The notes under the pieces were generated by a model. The model was given only the letters and a program-made list of their open reading frames with translations. It searched no databases and was not told the origin of the DNA. Shown here piece by piece: positions 41,319 to 50,715 of a DNA stretch of 64,000 nt; the stretch's first letter is position 1, and each line of letters opens with the position of its first letter. The stretch comes from Paenibacillus marchantiophytorum (GTDB lineage Bacteria; Bacillota; Bacilli; Paenibacillales; NBRC-103111), in assembly GCF_014640555.1 (NCBI RefSeq), contig NZ_BMHE01000011.1, forward strand, positions 1 to 64,000, given 5' to 3'. Both the position numbers and the translations under genes were made by a program.

Positions 41319-43996
41319 GCAAGACGCAAGTAATTCCCTTTCAAGATGGCCATGCTTCAATGAAAGCTTTATTAGGAGGAAAAGGAGCCAATCTAGCTGA
41401 AATGACACGTGCTGGCCTTCCCGTTCCTCCGGGTTTTACGATTACAACCGAGGCATGCTTGGCTTTTTTCAAAACGGGGAATCGGATCTCTGACGAACTA
41501 TACGAACAAATGACAACCGCCCTCAAACAGTTGGAGAAACAGAGAGGACAATCGTTCGGAGATGCCATTAATCCCCTGCTCGTTTCCGTACGTTCCGGTT
41601 CTGTCTCCTCAATGCCGGGAATGATGGATACCATTCTAAATCTCGGGCTCAACGATACAACCGTTCAAGGATTAGCAAATCTTACGCAAAATGAAAGGTT
41701 TGCTTACGATTGTTACCGTCGTCTGATTCAGATGTTTGGCAATGTGGTTCTTAGCATTGAATCCCGCCATTTCGAGAAGCTTTTGCACCATTTGAAAGAG
41801 ACAGCTTGCGTAGAACAAGATCAGGATGTAACAGCTGAGGGATGGAAAGCGCTTATCGAAGCTTACAAACAATGCATCCTAACGCAAACTGGCCGGGCTT
41901 TTCCACAAAATGTCTACGAGCAGTTGCGAATGGCCGTTGAGGCTGTTTTTAAATCCTGGAACAATTCAAGAGCTCAGATTTACCGCAAAATGAATCGGAT
42001 TCCCGATGAACAGGGTACGGCCGTTAACATTCAGAGCATGGTTTTTGGCAACATGGGCAGTAATTGCGGTACGGGGGTTGTTTTTACGAGAAACCCTTCT
42101 ACGGGTGAGAATACGTTCTTCGGTGAATATTTGATCAACGCACAGGGGGAAGACGTCGTAGCAGGTACAAGAACGCCGCTGGCGATCCAAGCGCTGAAAA
42201 GCGAAATGCCGGGAATCTATGAGCAGTTGTTTACAGCCTCCAAACAGCTTGAGAAGCACTACAAAGATATGCAGGACATCGAGTTTACAGTGGAAAATAA
42301 TAAGCTTTACCTGCTGCAAACACGCAATGGAAAACGAAATGCCCAAGCCGCGCTGAAGATGGCTGTGGATATGGTTCACGAAGGATTAGTATCCAAGCAG
42401 GAAGCCGTTGGGCGCATAGAGGTGGCGCATCTTGATCAGCTTCTGCACAGAGGCATCCAAGAAGATGCGATCAAGGATGTGTTGGCCAAAGGACTGCCAG
42501 CATCGCCGGGCGCAGCGGTTGGACAGCTTGTCTTTGACGCGGATACGGCCGCTGAATGGCATCGTGCCGGCAAGACGGTCATTCTGGCAAGAAGCGAGAC
42601 GACGCCTGAAGATATTCATGGCGTGATCGCCTCCGAAGGCGTTCTTACGAGCCGTGGAGGCATGACGAGCCACGCTGCCGTTGTCGCTAGAGGCATGGGC
42701 AAACCTTGTGTATGCGGCTGTGAGGATATCCGAATATCAGCAGATGAGAAGCAAATGTTGGCGGGGGGCAGCCTCTTGAAAGAAGGCGACTGGATCACAT
42801 TGGATGGTGCAACCGGACGCGTCATTGCAGGTGTCATGCCCTTGCAAGAAGCCCGGATGACAGATGAACTGCTCGTCATGCTGGCATGGGCGGATGAGAT
42901 TCGGTCGTTAAAAGTCTACGCGAATGCAGACAATCCGGAAGACGCCATACTAGCAAGACAGCTAGGGGCGCAAGGGATCGGATTATGTAGAACGGAGCAC
43001 ATGTTTTTCTCCCCCGCTCGTTTGCCTGTCGTTCAACGCATGATCCTGGCAGATGACAAGGAGGACCGATTGCGGGCTCTTGCCCAGCTGCTCCCTATGC
43101 AGCAGTCGGATTTCGAAGGTATTTTCGAGGCAATGACTGGTCTTCCTGTCACGATTCGCTTGCTTGACCCGCCGCTGCATGAGTTTCTGCCTAACCTCGA
43201 AGATTTGCAAAAAAGACATGCTCAACTGACTTATGATCAGGCCGGAACAAACGTAGAAAGAGATGAGGTCGCCAACCTCCTCCGCAAAGTACAGGCTCTC
43301 CATGAAGCCAATCCCATGCTGGGACAGCGGGGCTGCCGATTGGGCATCGTATTTCCGGAGATTTATGACATGCAGATTGAGGCTATTTTCCGCGCTGCTT
43401 CCTCCTGTACCGACAGAGGCATCCGCGTACTTCCCGAGATCATGATTCCACTCGTTGGGCATGCCAACGAACTGAAAATCGTCAGAGAACTTGTTGACTT
43501 CGTTGCTGAACAGGTGCTGGGGAAAGATAAGCTCCGCGATTGTCCGTACAAAGTGGGGACGATGATTGAGGTGCCGCGAGCGGCGCTTACGGCACGCCAA
43601 ATTGTTGCTTATGCCGATTTCTTCTCCTTTGGCACGAATGACTTAACACAGATGACTTTTGGATACAGCCGCGACGATGCCGAGGGGAAATTTCTATCCC
43701 ATTATGTCGATCACAAGCTTCTTCCGCATAATCCTTTTCAGGTGCTCGACACGGAAGGCGTGGGACAACTCATTGAACTGGCTGTGAATGCCGGACGTCT
43801 CATTAAGCCTGCGCTTAAAACGGGTATATGCGGGGAGCATGGCGGCGATAAAGAATCGATTTTCTTTTGTCATCTGACCGGTTTGGATTATGTCAGTTGT
43901 TCCCCTTACCGCATTCCATTAGCTCGAATTGCCGCTGCGCAAGCGTTCATTCAGCATGGAATCAAGGGGCAGCAGCGTGTCTCGCTGGCAATTTGA
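41315..43996 (+). CDS. ppdK: Pyruvate, phosphate dikinase
   Basis: 893 residues, full length. N-terminal ATP-grasp (LLGGKGANLAEMTRAGLPVPPG; VRSGSVSSMPGMMDTILNLG), phosphohistidine domain with the swivelling His in LTSRGGMTSHAAVVARGMG (near 455), and C-terminal PEP-binding barrel (IGLCRTEHMFF, GTNDLTQMTFGYSRDDAEG, GICGEHGGD). It interconverts pyruvate, ATP and Pi with PEP, AMP and PPi; beside gapB it would make PEP for gluconeogenesis. GGAGG precedes the ATG. In B. subtilis the ccpN operon carries a PPDK-regulator homologue (yqfL), which fits the CcpN-like sites upstream. Confidence 0.93.
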   Translation: MSKTQVIPFQDGHASMKALLGGKGANLAEMTRAGLPVPPGFTITTEACLAFFKTGNRISDELYEQMTTALKQLEKQRGQSFGDAINPLLVSVRSGSVSSMPGMMDTILNLGLNDTTVQGLANLTQNERFAYDCYRRLIQMFGNVVLSIESRHFEKLLHHLKETACVEQDQDVTAEGWKALIEAYKQCILTQTGRAFPQNVYEQLRMAVEAVFKSWNNSRAQIYRKMNRIPDEQGTAVNIQSMVFGNMGSNCGTGVVFTRNPSTGENTFFGEYLINAQGEDVVAGTRTPLAIQALKSEMPGIYEQLFTASKQLEKHYKDMQDIEFTVENNKLYLLQTRNGKRNAQAALKMAVDMVHEGLVSKQEAVGRIEVAHLDQLLHRGIQEDAIKDVLAKGLPASPGAAVGQLVFDADTAAEWHRAGKTVILARSETTPEDIHGVIASEGVLTSRGGMTSHAAVVARGMGKPCVCGCEDIRISADEKQMLAGGSLLKEGDWITLDGATGRVIAGVMPLQEARMTDELLVMLAWADEIRSLKVYANADNPEDAILARQLGAQGIGLCRTEHMFFSPARLPVVQRMILADDKEDRLRALAQLLPMQQSDFEGIFEAMTGLPVTIRLLDPPLHEFLPNLEDLQKRHAQLTYDQAGTNVERDEVANLLRKVQALHEANPMLGQRGCRLGIVFPEIYDMQIEAIFRAASSCTDRGIRVLPEIMIPLVGHANELKIVRELVDFVAEQVLGKDKLRDCPYKVGTMIEVPRAALTARQIVAYADFFSFGTNDLTQMTFGYSRDDAEGKFLSHYVDHKLLPHNPFQVLDTEGVGQLIELAVNAGRLIKPALKTGICGEHGGDKESIFFCHLTGLDYVSCSPYRIPLARIAAAQAFIQHGIKGQQRVSLAI

Positions 43997-44039
43997 AACG
44001 TGAACGAATGATTGAATTCGGCCATACTGGTGTATCCCT

Positions 44040-44076
44040 ATGAATTTAGTAAGAATTTATGGTATTCTAAATTCAT
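44040..44076. promoter_or_regulatory. Inverted-repeat operator upstream of the old yellow enzyme gene
   Basis: ATGAATTTAG (44040-44049) is repeated inverted as CTAAATTCAT (44067-44076), with AGAAT/ATTCT nested inside. It lies 54 bp before the ATG and could bind a MarR- or TetR-type repressor of electrophile stress. Confidence 0.5.
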
Positions 44077-44129
44077 CAGTGTGGGAGCTTCGTTTCTTCG
44101 CTGAAATGCCTGTTAAAGGAGATATATCC

Positions 44130-45260
44130 ATGCCCAACCCTAACACTCCTGCCGATTCTGTTTCGGTACTTCCCTTATTTAAGTCCTTTCACTCGGACCA
44201 CTTGGACTTAACCAATCGCATTGTCATGGCGCCCATGACACGCGGCTTCTCACCTAATGGTGTTCCTGGGCAAGACGTAGCGGATTATTATCGCCGCCGC
44301 GCCGAGCACGGCGTAGGCCTCATCGTAACCGAAGGAACACTCATCAACCATCCGGCGGCTGGCGCAAGCCCGAACTGGCCGAATTTCCACGGCGAAGCCG
44401 CCTTGCAAGGCTGGGCCAAAGTCGTAGCTGGCGTACATGAAGCTGGCGGGAAAATCATTCCGCAGCTCTGGCATGTGGGCACAACTCGCGCAGTCGGCAG
44501 TCAACCGAATCCGGAAGCTCCACCGGTAGGCCCATCCGGCCTTGACCTGAACGGTGTCAAAGTATCCGAGCCGCTAACCGTAGATGAAATCAGCGCCCTG
44601 GTCGCGGCCTATGCCCAAGCCGCCGCGGATGCGAAACGCATCGGCTTCGATGGCATCGAGCTTCATGGCGCGCATGGTTACTTAATCGACCAGTTCTTCT
44701 GGGAGAAAACAAATCAGCGCAGCGATCAATATGGCGGAAGCCTTGTTGGCCGCACGTGCTTCGCGGTTGAAGTCGTCGAAGCTTGCCGCCGCGCCGTTGG
44801 CCCTGACTTCCCGATCGTCTTCCGCTTCTCGCAATGGAAGAGTTCTGATTATGCTGCGAAACTGGCTAACACGCCTGAAGAACTTGAGCAGTTTTTAACT
44901 CCTTTAGTGCAAGCGGGTGTCGATGTCTTCCACTGTTCAACCAGACGTTTCTGGGACCCTGAATTCGAAGGTTCCACACTCAACCTAGCAGGCTGGACCA
45001 AAAAAATCACAGGCAAACCAACCATCACCGTCGGCTCCGTAGGGCTGGATGCAGAATTCACGAAGCTCTTTCAAGAGGGAGCTGGCGCCAATTCGGTCCA
45101 TCTCGGCAATCTGCTGGAGCGATTGGAGCAAGGAGAGTTCGACTTAATCGCCGTCGGCCGCGCCTTGCTGCATGATCCGCAATGGGCAGAGAAAATCCGC
45201 GAAGGCCGCACGGATGAACTGCTGCCATTTACGCCTGAGTCAACGCAAACGCTGACTTAA
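44130..45260 (+). CDS. NADH:flavin oxidoreductase, old yellow enzyme (NemA/YqjM) family
   Basis: 376 residues, FMN-binding TIM barrel. NRIVMAPMTRGFS, VTEGTLINHPAA, the active-site ELHGAHGYLIDQFFWEKTNQRSD in two blocks near 190, FRFSQW and VGRALLHDPQW are family hallmarks. Such enzymes reduce activated C=C bonds, quinones or nitro-esters with NAD(P)H, often as detoxification. AAAGGAG lies 9 nt before the ATG at 44130; the longer frame from 44040 crosses the operator and has no ribosome site. Single gene with its own terminator. Confidence 0.87.
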   Translation: MPNPNTPADSVSVLPLFKSFHSDHLDLTNRIVMAPMTRGFSPNGVPGQDVADYYRRRAEHGVGLIVTEGTLINHPAAGASPNWPNFHGEAALQGWAKVVAGVHEAGGKIIPQLWHVGTTRAVGSQPNPEAPPVGPSGLDLNGVKVSEPLTVDEISALVAAYAQAAADAKRIGFDGIELHGAHGYLIDQFFWEKTNQRSDQYGGSLVGRTCFAVEVVEACRRAVGPDFPIVFRFSQWKSSDYAAKLANTPEELEQFLTPLVQAGVDVFHCSTRRFWDPEFEGSTLNLAGWTKKITGKPTITVGSVGLDAEFTKLFQEGAGANSVHLGNLLERLEQGEFDLIAVGRALLHDPQWAEKIREGRTDELLPFTPESTQTLT

Positions 45261-45262
45261 TT

Positions 45263-45303
45263 AAAATGAACCTAGCCTGCAGGACTGCGGCTAGGTTCAT
45301 TTT
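45263..45303. terminator. Terminator of the old yellow enzyme gene
   Basis: AAAATGAACCTAGCC (45263-45277) pairs perfectly with GGCTAGGTTCATTTT (45289-45303). Confidence 0.93.
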
Positions 45304-45425
45304 ATTCTACGATCCCCATGGAGTCGAATTTGTCTGGTTGGTGGGAGTAGGATATAGGGTTGGGAGAACGCTGGGAGTAGCTGTGAAGGAAAGTAGCCAA
45401 TGGCTTGGGCGATGCGGCAGCACGT
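45304..45425 (-). repeat. Dispersed intergenic repeat B, copy 2
   Basis: Reverse-oriented partner of 22074-22195, matching over about 120 bp (GGGAGTAGCTGTGA, GCTTGGGCGATG, GGCAGCACG). It abuts a copy of repeat A. The reading frame across it is not credible as a gene. Confidence 0.7.
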
Positions 45426-45429
45426 CCAA

Positions 45430-45656
45430 AGCAAAAGGATCTACGATACGCTATTTGTGACAAATCGGCTGATTGGGCTGTTACGCGGAACTTCGATACA
45501 CTATTTCGCTGAAAAGGGCTGAAATTGCCCCTCAAACGGCAAAATAGTGAACTCTAGTTCCCTCAACATTGCGATAATGCCACTTTTTGCTATAATAGCG
45601 AACTGTAGTTCCCTCCCTCCGCTTGAGGCAGCTGGGGCTACCCCTGATTACTCCAA
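45430..45656. repeat. Dispersed intergenic repeat A, copy 3
   Basis: Direct cores at 45541-45562 (AAAATAGTGAACTCTAGTTCCCT) and 45594-45616 (AATAGCGAACTGTAGTTCCCT), with weaker inverted cores (GATACGCTATTT, GATACACTATTT) on the left. The order matches copies 1 and 2. No gene was seen between 45304 and 45666. Confidence 0.8.
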
Positions 45657-45666
45657 ATTCTTATAA

Positions 45667-46500
45667 CTATTCGCCAACGCCATAAAAACGCGCCGCATTG
45701 TCTCCGAATAAGGCCAAGTGCGCCTCTTCGGATAAATGCGCAGGTAAAGCTTGAAGCAGCGCCTCGTAGACTTCATCATAGCTGCTGGCGAGCAAACACA
45801 CCGGCCAATCGCTGCCAAACATAATGCGATCTGGACCAAATATGTCTACGACGGCGTGGACATAGGGAGCCAAATCCTCCCATCGCCAAGCTGGATGATT
45901 CGCTTCTATGACCAATCCTGACAGCTTACACATGATGTGAGGAAAAGCTGCCAGTTCGGCGAGTTGCGACTTCCATGGTTCGATCAGACCAGCCGCAATA
46001 AAGGGTTTCGCCGCATGATCCACCACAGCCCTGAGTGTCGGAAACTTCCGCAGCAGCTCCAGGATATACGGCAGATGTCTTGGCCTAAGCTGCAAATCCA
46101 GCGGAAACTCGTCCTCAATCACACGTTTGAGATGATCCAGAACGCGTGGTCGAAGGATCCAATCATCCTCCAAGTCCTGGAGCATTGGGCGAAAGCCTAC
46201 GAATCCTTGGTGCTTGCGAAGCTTGGCGTACTGCTCGGGGAATTGAGGGGAATCGAGATCCAACCACCCCACTACGCCAGCAATACTATCATGCTCCTCA
46301 TACAAAGAAAGCAGGAACTCCGTTTCCGCTACCGTAGGTGCGGCTTGCACAACAATCGTATGCTCAAAGTGATGGCGCTGCCCAGCATCTGCAAGTTGCT
46401 CCGGCATATAATTCGCAAATAGAATGCCCTGCTCAGGAGTCAACCAGCCATAATCACCACGTTCTGTTAGCCAATAATGTTGATGAGCATCAATTCTCAT
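45667..46500 (-). CDS. Amidohydrolase (COG3618), L-fucono/L-rhamnono-lactonase type
   Basis: 277 residues, TIM barrel. RIDAHQHYW at the N-terminus, RAVVDHAAKPFI, MCKLSGLV and RIMFGSDWPVCLL near the C-terminus are the hallmarks of the COG3618 lactonases that open L-fuconolactone, L-rhamnonolactone or pyrone-dicarboxylate. With a GH95 fucosidase in the window, L-fuconolactone is a reasonable guess. Starts 4 bp after the ADP-ribosylglycohydrolase-like gene and shares its transcript. Confidence 0.8.
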   Translation of the reverse strand: MRIDAHQHYWLTERGDYGWLTPEQGILFANYMPEQLADAGQRHHFEHTIVVQAAPTVAETEFLLSLYEEHDSIAGVVGWLDLDSPQFPEQYAKLRKHQGFVGFRPMLQDLEDDWILRPRVLDHLKRVIEDEFPLDLQLRPRHLPYILELLRKFPTLRAVVDHAAKPFIAAGLIEPWKSQLAELAAFPHIMCKLSGLVIEANHPAWRWEDLAPYVHAVVDIFGPDRIMFGSDWPVCLLASSYDEVYEALLQALPAHLSEEAHLALFGDNAARFYGVGE

Positions 46501-46503
46501 GGT

Positions 46504-48378
46504 TCACCCGAACAAGATATCTGTAAAATAGTAATGTGGTCCTGGCATGCTGGTCTCCTTAATTGCCACTGGCAAAATATAGACCTCCAGAGGACTGCCA
46601 TTCCTTAGCGCTTCTACTTCCACCTTGTAGCTTCCGGCAGCTAATGTTAGCTCAATGAATTGCTCATCATGAGCCCGGTGATACGCCGGCATAAATTCCA
46701 AAATCTCATCACAATTGATGACAAGCTTGCCATCTAAGATGAGCTTAACCGGGCTGTTCGCCGCTGCGATAAGCCTGACTGTGCGAGACTCAGGGTTAAA
46801 TAGCGTCGTTTGTGCACGGTACACGCCATCGTCCTCCGAAGCAAGCGCCTGCTCGAGTTCCAGTCGGTTTCCAGTGACGTAGACCTCTTTCCCTTCTGCT
46901 CCATTTGGTCCCCAGACGGTCCATTTGGCCGCATTGACCAGCGCAAAAGGCACGCGATGAGCCGTCCAAATCGAAGCATCATGCGAACGCGTCCATACAC
47001 ATGTCAGTTCATAACTCGGTTTGGCCGTTTCAGAAGCGCGTATGAGGGCATTCCACTCCGTGGACTCGTTAGGCTGCAAGCTAACTTCTACCGCAGTTGG
47101 TCCCTCCCAACCTGCTGGCAATTCCAAGGTCAGCCAACCTGTAACAGGCGTCAAAGCACGATTGGTCAGTGTGATTTGCAAGGTTTTCGATTGATTTGCA
47201 CCGATCGCCGGACCTGTCTGGCCAAACTCAATTTCCAACTCGGCATCCGCGTTCTGCTGTGTGCTAAGAGGCAGCAAGTAGTGATTGGCCGTTACTTTCT
47301 TGGCCCAAAGCTCACGAATTCGCGAATGTGCCTGCTCTACCTCGGCAGGCTGATCCCACGACGTAGGCAGGTCGGGATGAATGATAATGCCTGTGTCCCA
47401 GGCAGCGAGTATTTGTTTGCCCATACGGATTGTGCGCTGCGTGAGTTCGTCCAAATTCTTCGGCGCGGGAAAGCCTTTGATCGGCGGGCTGACAACAATG
47501 CGGTCCCCAACCGGATCTACCCATGCAGCAGGCAAGCCTTCTGGCCCGAGCAGCATGCCCAGAATCGCCCCCAGCGTAGCTGCTGTGCAATCCGTATCAT
47601 AGCCGCAATTAACGGCTTTCAAGATGGCATCTTCGAAATCTTCCCCATACAACCAGCCGAGGATGGTAAAAGCAATATTTTGCGGAGCATCGGTGAAATT
47701 ATCACTGCCATGGTGTTCCAAAATCAAGGCGCGCGCTTCGAGCCAATCCTTCCCTTCTTGATGCCAGATCAGCAGATCCTTCAAGGCTTTGGCCGTGCGG
47801 GAATCTTCCGGGATATAGGTCATCCCGATGGCAATTAAACGATCCCGATCCTTCTCGAAGAAAATGGCGCTTTCCAGCGCAGCAAAGAACATCTCTCCGT
47901 ATACGCCTTCACCGCCTGCATGATCAACGATCGCATCTTGATAGGCATAATGAGCTGCTGTTTCCGGTGATCCGGGGGTTACCATGGCCCAAATTTCAGA
48001 GCGAATCGGCGAACCCATACAGTTCGTAAATGGATTATTGAAAGCTCCTGCAACCGGCGCAACGAGTCCTCTGCGCATATTCGTAATCGCGTAACCGTAT
48101 TCATCAAAAGGGAAGAAGACATGCTCCAGCCATTCCTGACCTAGTTCACGCGCAGTCAAGCCAGGGCCGTACTGCTCCAAAGCATGCAGCCACACCAATT
48201 GCAAATCCAAATCATCATTTTCCAGCGGCCCGTCCGGCAGCTCCGGATAATAGGTCAATGTGAGCAGTTCCTTCACGCCTTCGACAGGCGCGCCGAGTGT
48301 CCCTCCGATATTTTTACCCAGCCATCCTCCATATACAATACGATAGTAATCCTTTTCATTAAGAATCTGACAGCTCAT
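46504..48378 (-). CDS. ADP-ribosylglycohydrolase-family protein with C-terminal beta domains
   Basis: 624 residues. The N-terminal half has the ARH fold: GGWLGKNIGGTLGAPVEG, the metal ligands in ENDDLDLQLVWL (near 55) and in CGYDTDCTAATLGAILG (near 265). The C-terminal half looks like Ig/NPCBM-type beta domains with ELEIEFGQTGPAIG, ending near residue 620. Members of this large form stand in sugar-use loci of Bacillota, so the substrate may be an N- or O-glycoside rather than ADP-ribosyl protein; this is inference. No signal peptide. Co-transcribed with the lactonase-like gene and divergent from an AraC regulator. Confidence 0.8.
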   Translation of the reverse strand: MSCQILNEKDYYRIVYGGWLGKNIGGTLGAPVEGVKELLTLTYYPELPDGPLENDDLDLQLVWLHALEQYGPGLTARELGQEWLEHVFFPFDEYGYAITNMRRGLVAPVAGAFNNPFTNCMGSPIRSEIWAMVTPGSPETAAHYAYQDAIVDHAGGEGVYGEMFFAALESAIFFEKDRDRLIAIGMTYIPEDSRTAKALKDLLIWHQEGKDWLEARALILEHHGSDNFTDAPQNIAFTILGWLYGEDFEDAILKAVNCGYDTDCTAATLGAILGMLLGPEGLPAAWVDPVGDRIVVSPPIKGFPAPKNLDELTQRTIRMGKQILAAWDTGIIIHPDLPTSWDQPAEVEQAHSRIRELWAKKVTANHYLLPLSTQQNADAELEIEFGQTGPAIGANQSKTLQITLTNRALTPVTGWLTLELPAGWEGPTAVEVSLQPNESTEWNALIRASETAKPSYELTCVWTRSHDASIWTAHRVPFALVNAAKWTVWGPNGAEGKEVYVTGNRLELEQALASEDDGVYRAQTTLFNPESRTVRLIAAANSPVKLILDGKLVINCDEILEFMPAYHRAHDEQFIELTLAAGSYKVEVEALRNGSPLEVYILPVAIKETSMPGPHYYFTDILFG

Positions 48379-48496
48379 GTAGAAACCTCCGTTATTTTGA
48401 TATAATGGTCATGAGTTCATCATACGTGCGGTTTCGTTCTCAATCCATGTACATCAATTAGACTTCAAAACAATAAATCTCGGAGGATGTCATGCC

Positions 48497-49390
48497 ATGT
48501 ACTACTCTCTATCGCGATTGTCCAAGCTTGACGTCATTTGGGCGGATCTGTTCGATACCAAGAACAGTTCCTTTTACCGCGAGCAGCATCATAATCCCTA
48601 TTACGAGCTGATTGTTATTGCTGACGGAACGGTACATCTGCAGACAGGTGAAACCCGCATGAGTCTGCATGCCGGCCAGTCGCTGCTTATGCGGCCTTGG
48701 GAATCGCATACGGGCTGGAATCCCGAGGAGCGGCAGGGCCAGTTCTTTTGGGCGCAATTTTCTTGCGACCCCGGCCTGAATGAATTCCTTCTGGATCAAG
48801 CAAGCCAACTAAATATTGTCCATGCCGAAAGAACCGAGCTGCGTACGACGGAAATGAAACATGAGGATGTATTGGTCGTTCCACGCCAATTCCAAGCGAT
48901 CCAGCGTTACAAACTCTTGGGTTTGTTCGAAGAACTGGTATCGACCATGAAACAGCCGAAAGGCTATTTCCGTTTCCATGCGACCCTGTTGTTGGGTGAG
49001 ATTCTGCGGCTCATTGCAAGTGATTTTTTGGAGCAGAGTGCTGTGGATACGAATTTCTCAGCTTCCTATATCACTTTCCGTGGACTGGTCAACCACTTGA
49101 ACAATTCCTATGAATCCGACATTTCCAAAGATCACTTGGAGCAAGTGTTGAATCGGAAATATGAATATTTGTGCCAAGTGTTCAAACGCTATGCGCATAC
49201 GAACATCCATCATTACATTCATCAGCTGCGAGCGCAGCGCGCCAAATATTTGCTCCTGAATACGGGCAAAAGCGTGAAAGATATCGCGGAAGAAGTCGGC
49301 TATCAGGACCCCTTTTATTTCAGCCGGATGTTCAAAAAAATCGAAGGAACCTCACCCCAGCATTTCCGAGGGGCAAGTTCTGAGAAATAG
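48497..49390 (+). CDS. AraC-family regulator, cupin sensor type
   Basis: 297 residues. N-terminal cupin pocket (HHNPYYELIVIADGTVHLQ, LLMRPWESHTGWN), C-terminal AraC helix-turn-helix pair (VKDIAEEVGYQDPFYFSRMF and GTSPQHFR). The first helix of the pair is weak. Divergent from the ADP-ribosylglycohydrolase/lactonase operon 118 bp away, its likely target. GGAGG precedes the ATG. Confidence 0.85.
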   Translation: MYYSLSRLSKLDVIWADLFDTKNSSFYREQHHNPYYELIVIADGTVHLQTGETRMSLHAGQSLLMRPWESHTGWNPEERQGQFFWAQFSCDPGLNEFLLDQASQLNIVHAERTELRTTEMKHEDVLVVPRQFQAIQRYKLLGLFEELVSTMKQPKGYFRFHATLLLGEILRLIASDFLEQSAVDTNFSASYITFRGLVNHLNNSYESDISKDHLEQVLNRKYEYLCQVFKRYAHTNIHHYIHQLRAQRAKYLLLNTGKSVKDIAEEVGYQDPFYFSRMFKKIEGTSPQHFRGASSEK

Positions 49391-49394
49391 CAGT

Positions 49395-49426
49395 GAAGGC
49401 AGCCGGTACAATGACCGACTGCCTTC
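49395..49426. terminator. Bidirectional terminator between AraC and the NPCBM protein gene
   Basis: GAAGGCAG (49395-49402) pairs with CTGCCTTC (49419-49426), with CGGT/ACCG inside. Confidence 0.8.
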
Positions 49427-49440
49427 TTAAGGTTTGTGAT

Positions 49441-50631
49441 TTAATTGATGTACTCGCTAACTTTCACGCCTGCAAGGTTATAGAGCTCGACCGCATCGGA
49501 TTCTGTATCGTTCCAGACCTCCGATGTTGTCCAAAGCAGGCTTCGGGAGTACGTCCGGAACTCCGTACCGTTAACACCGGTTTGTTCATAGGATTTACCT
49601 TCTTTGCCGCTAAGGAGCATCACATAAGAATCTGGGTTTAACACATAACTTTCTTTGAACGGATATACTTCCTGGCCGTTTACACTTATAACTTTCCAGC
49701 CTTTAAGATCGATTTCCTTGGTGCCCCGATTTTTCAACACAACGAACTCCGCCTTCTTGTCGCGTTCAACGATAATCATGTCAGACTGTACATTTAGCGT
49801 CGAAGTGGTTGGCTTCGCAGCGGGAATAACCATCGGATCAGCAACGATCAGATTCAAGGAGCCCTGGCGGTTCGAATTGAAATTGATGCGTAAAACTTGG
49901 ATGCCAGTCACGTCCAAATCCACAGGCGTAGCACTCTTCCCTGCGGTAATGGCGTCAACAACGAGAAGTTCCTTCCCGTCACCGATGAACTTGATCGTTC
50001 CCGCCGCCGCATTGGGCAGCTCGTTGTCAGCAGCTCCGACAAAAGCAGTAAGCTTCGTGTATTTGCCATCTAACGGGTACTGAACGGTTCCCCCTGTTTT
50101 GATGTTCGGGGGATACGGATGATCATGATGGTAAAGACCTAATCCCTTCTTATAGCTTGTGCCAGCAATCTGATAAGCAGGTTTGCGCGCTGCTGTATTG
50201 AAGCTTTTCCCCCAGCTATTTACGCTGAGCATGCTAGCTTCATCTTCCTTGGTCATCCCGGTCAAGTCTGTCAAATACACAGCAGCTTCTGTTCCTGTAG
50301 ATGTCGGATTGCTGCCGTTCTCGTTCCCAGCGTTTGTATTTGTGTTCTCCGGCTGCTTCCCGATCCAAATCGTCTTGGAAGTAGCGTTCCAACCAACCTC
50401 CTTGCCGAGAGATTCACTCACAAAACGCAATGGCACATACGTTGTCCCCTTATAGATAAACCCTTGTCCTTGTTCTGCCGTGGGTTGCTTCTCGGCCCCT
50501 TCGAAAACATACTTCAACTTTTCAAAATAAACCTCGATCTGTGTCCCACCTGCCGCATAGGCGACGGTTGCTCCCAGCATAAGACATGTGGTAACAACGC
50601 CTAACATAAAACCTTTTAAACTGGATTTCAT
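49441..50631 (-). CDS. Secreted protein: copper-amine-oxidase-like, NPCBM and lamin-tail domains
   Basis: 396 residues. Signal peptide 1-27 (LGATVAYAA). Residues 30-92 are the stalk-type copper amine oxidase N-terminal domain common in Paenibacillus exoproteins (GTTYVPLRFVSESLGKEVGW), despite lacking any oxidase part. About 115-275 resembles an NPCBM/NEW2 galactose-binding-like domain (YQIAGTSYKKGLGLYHHDH), and 280-396 a lamin-tail domain (VVLKNRGTKEIDLKGWKVIS). It is probably a wall-attached sugar-binding protein. Nothing shows an enzymatic site. Confidence 0.78.
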   Translation of the reverse strand: MKSSLKGFMLGVVTTCLMLGATVAYAAGGTQIEVYFEKLKYVFEGAEKQPTAEQGQGFIYKGTTYVPLRFVSESLGKEVGWNATSKTIWIGKQPENTNTNAGNENGSNPTSTGTEAAVYLTDLTGMTKEDEASMLSVNSWGKSFNTAARKPAYQIAGTSYKKGLGLYHHDHPYPPNIKTGGTVQYPLDGKYTKLTAFVGAADNELPNAAAGTIKFIGDGKELLVVDAITAGKSATPVDLDVTGIQVLRINFNSNRQGSLNLIVADPMVIPAAKPTTSTLNVQSDMIIVERDKKAEFVVLKNRGTKEIDLKGWKVISVNGQEVYPFKESYVLNPDSYVMLLSGKEGKSYEQTGVNGTEFRTYSRSLLWTTSEVWNDTESDAVELYNLAGVKVSEYIN

Positions 50632-50715
50632 CGTAGTTCCCCTTTGGTATGTATAATAATGCCTTACTTATAATACCATTACAGGAAGTCAAACTGTCAA
50701 TGAAGATTATTAAAA

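Noticed and set aside
45266-45460. 64-residue plus-strand ORF
   Set aside because: It starts inside a terminator hairpin and runs through repeat B.
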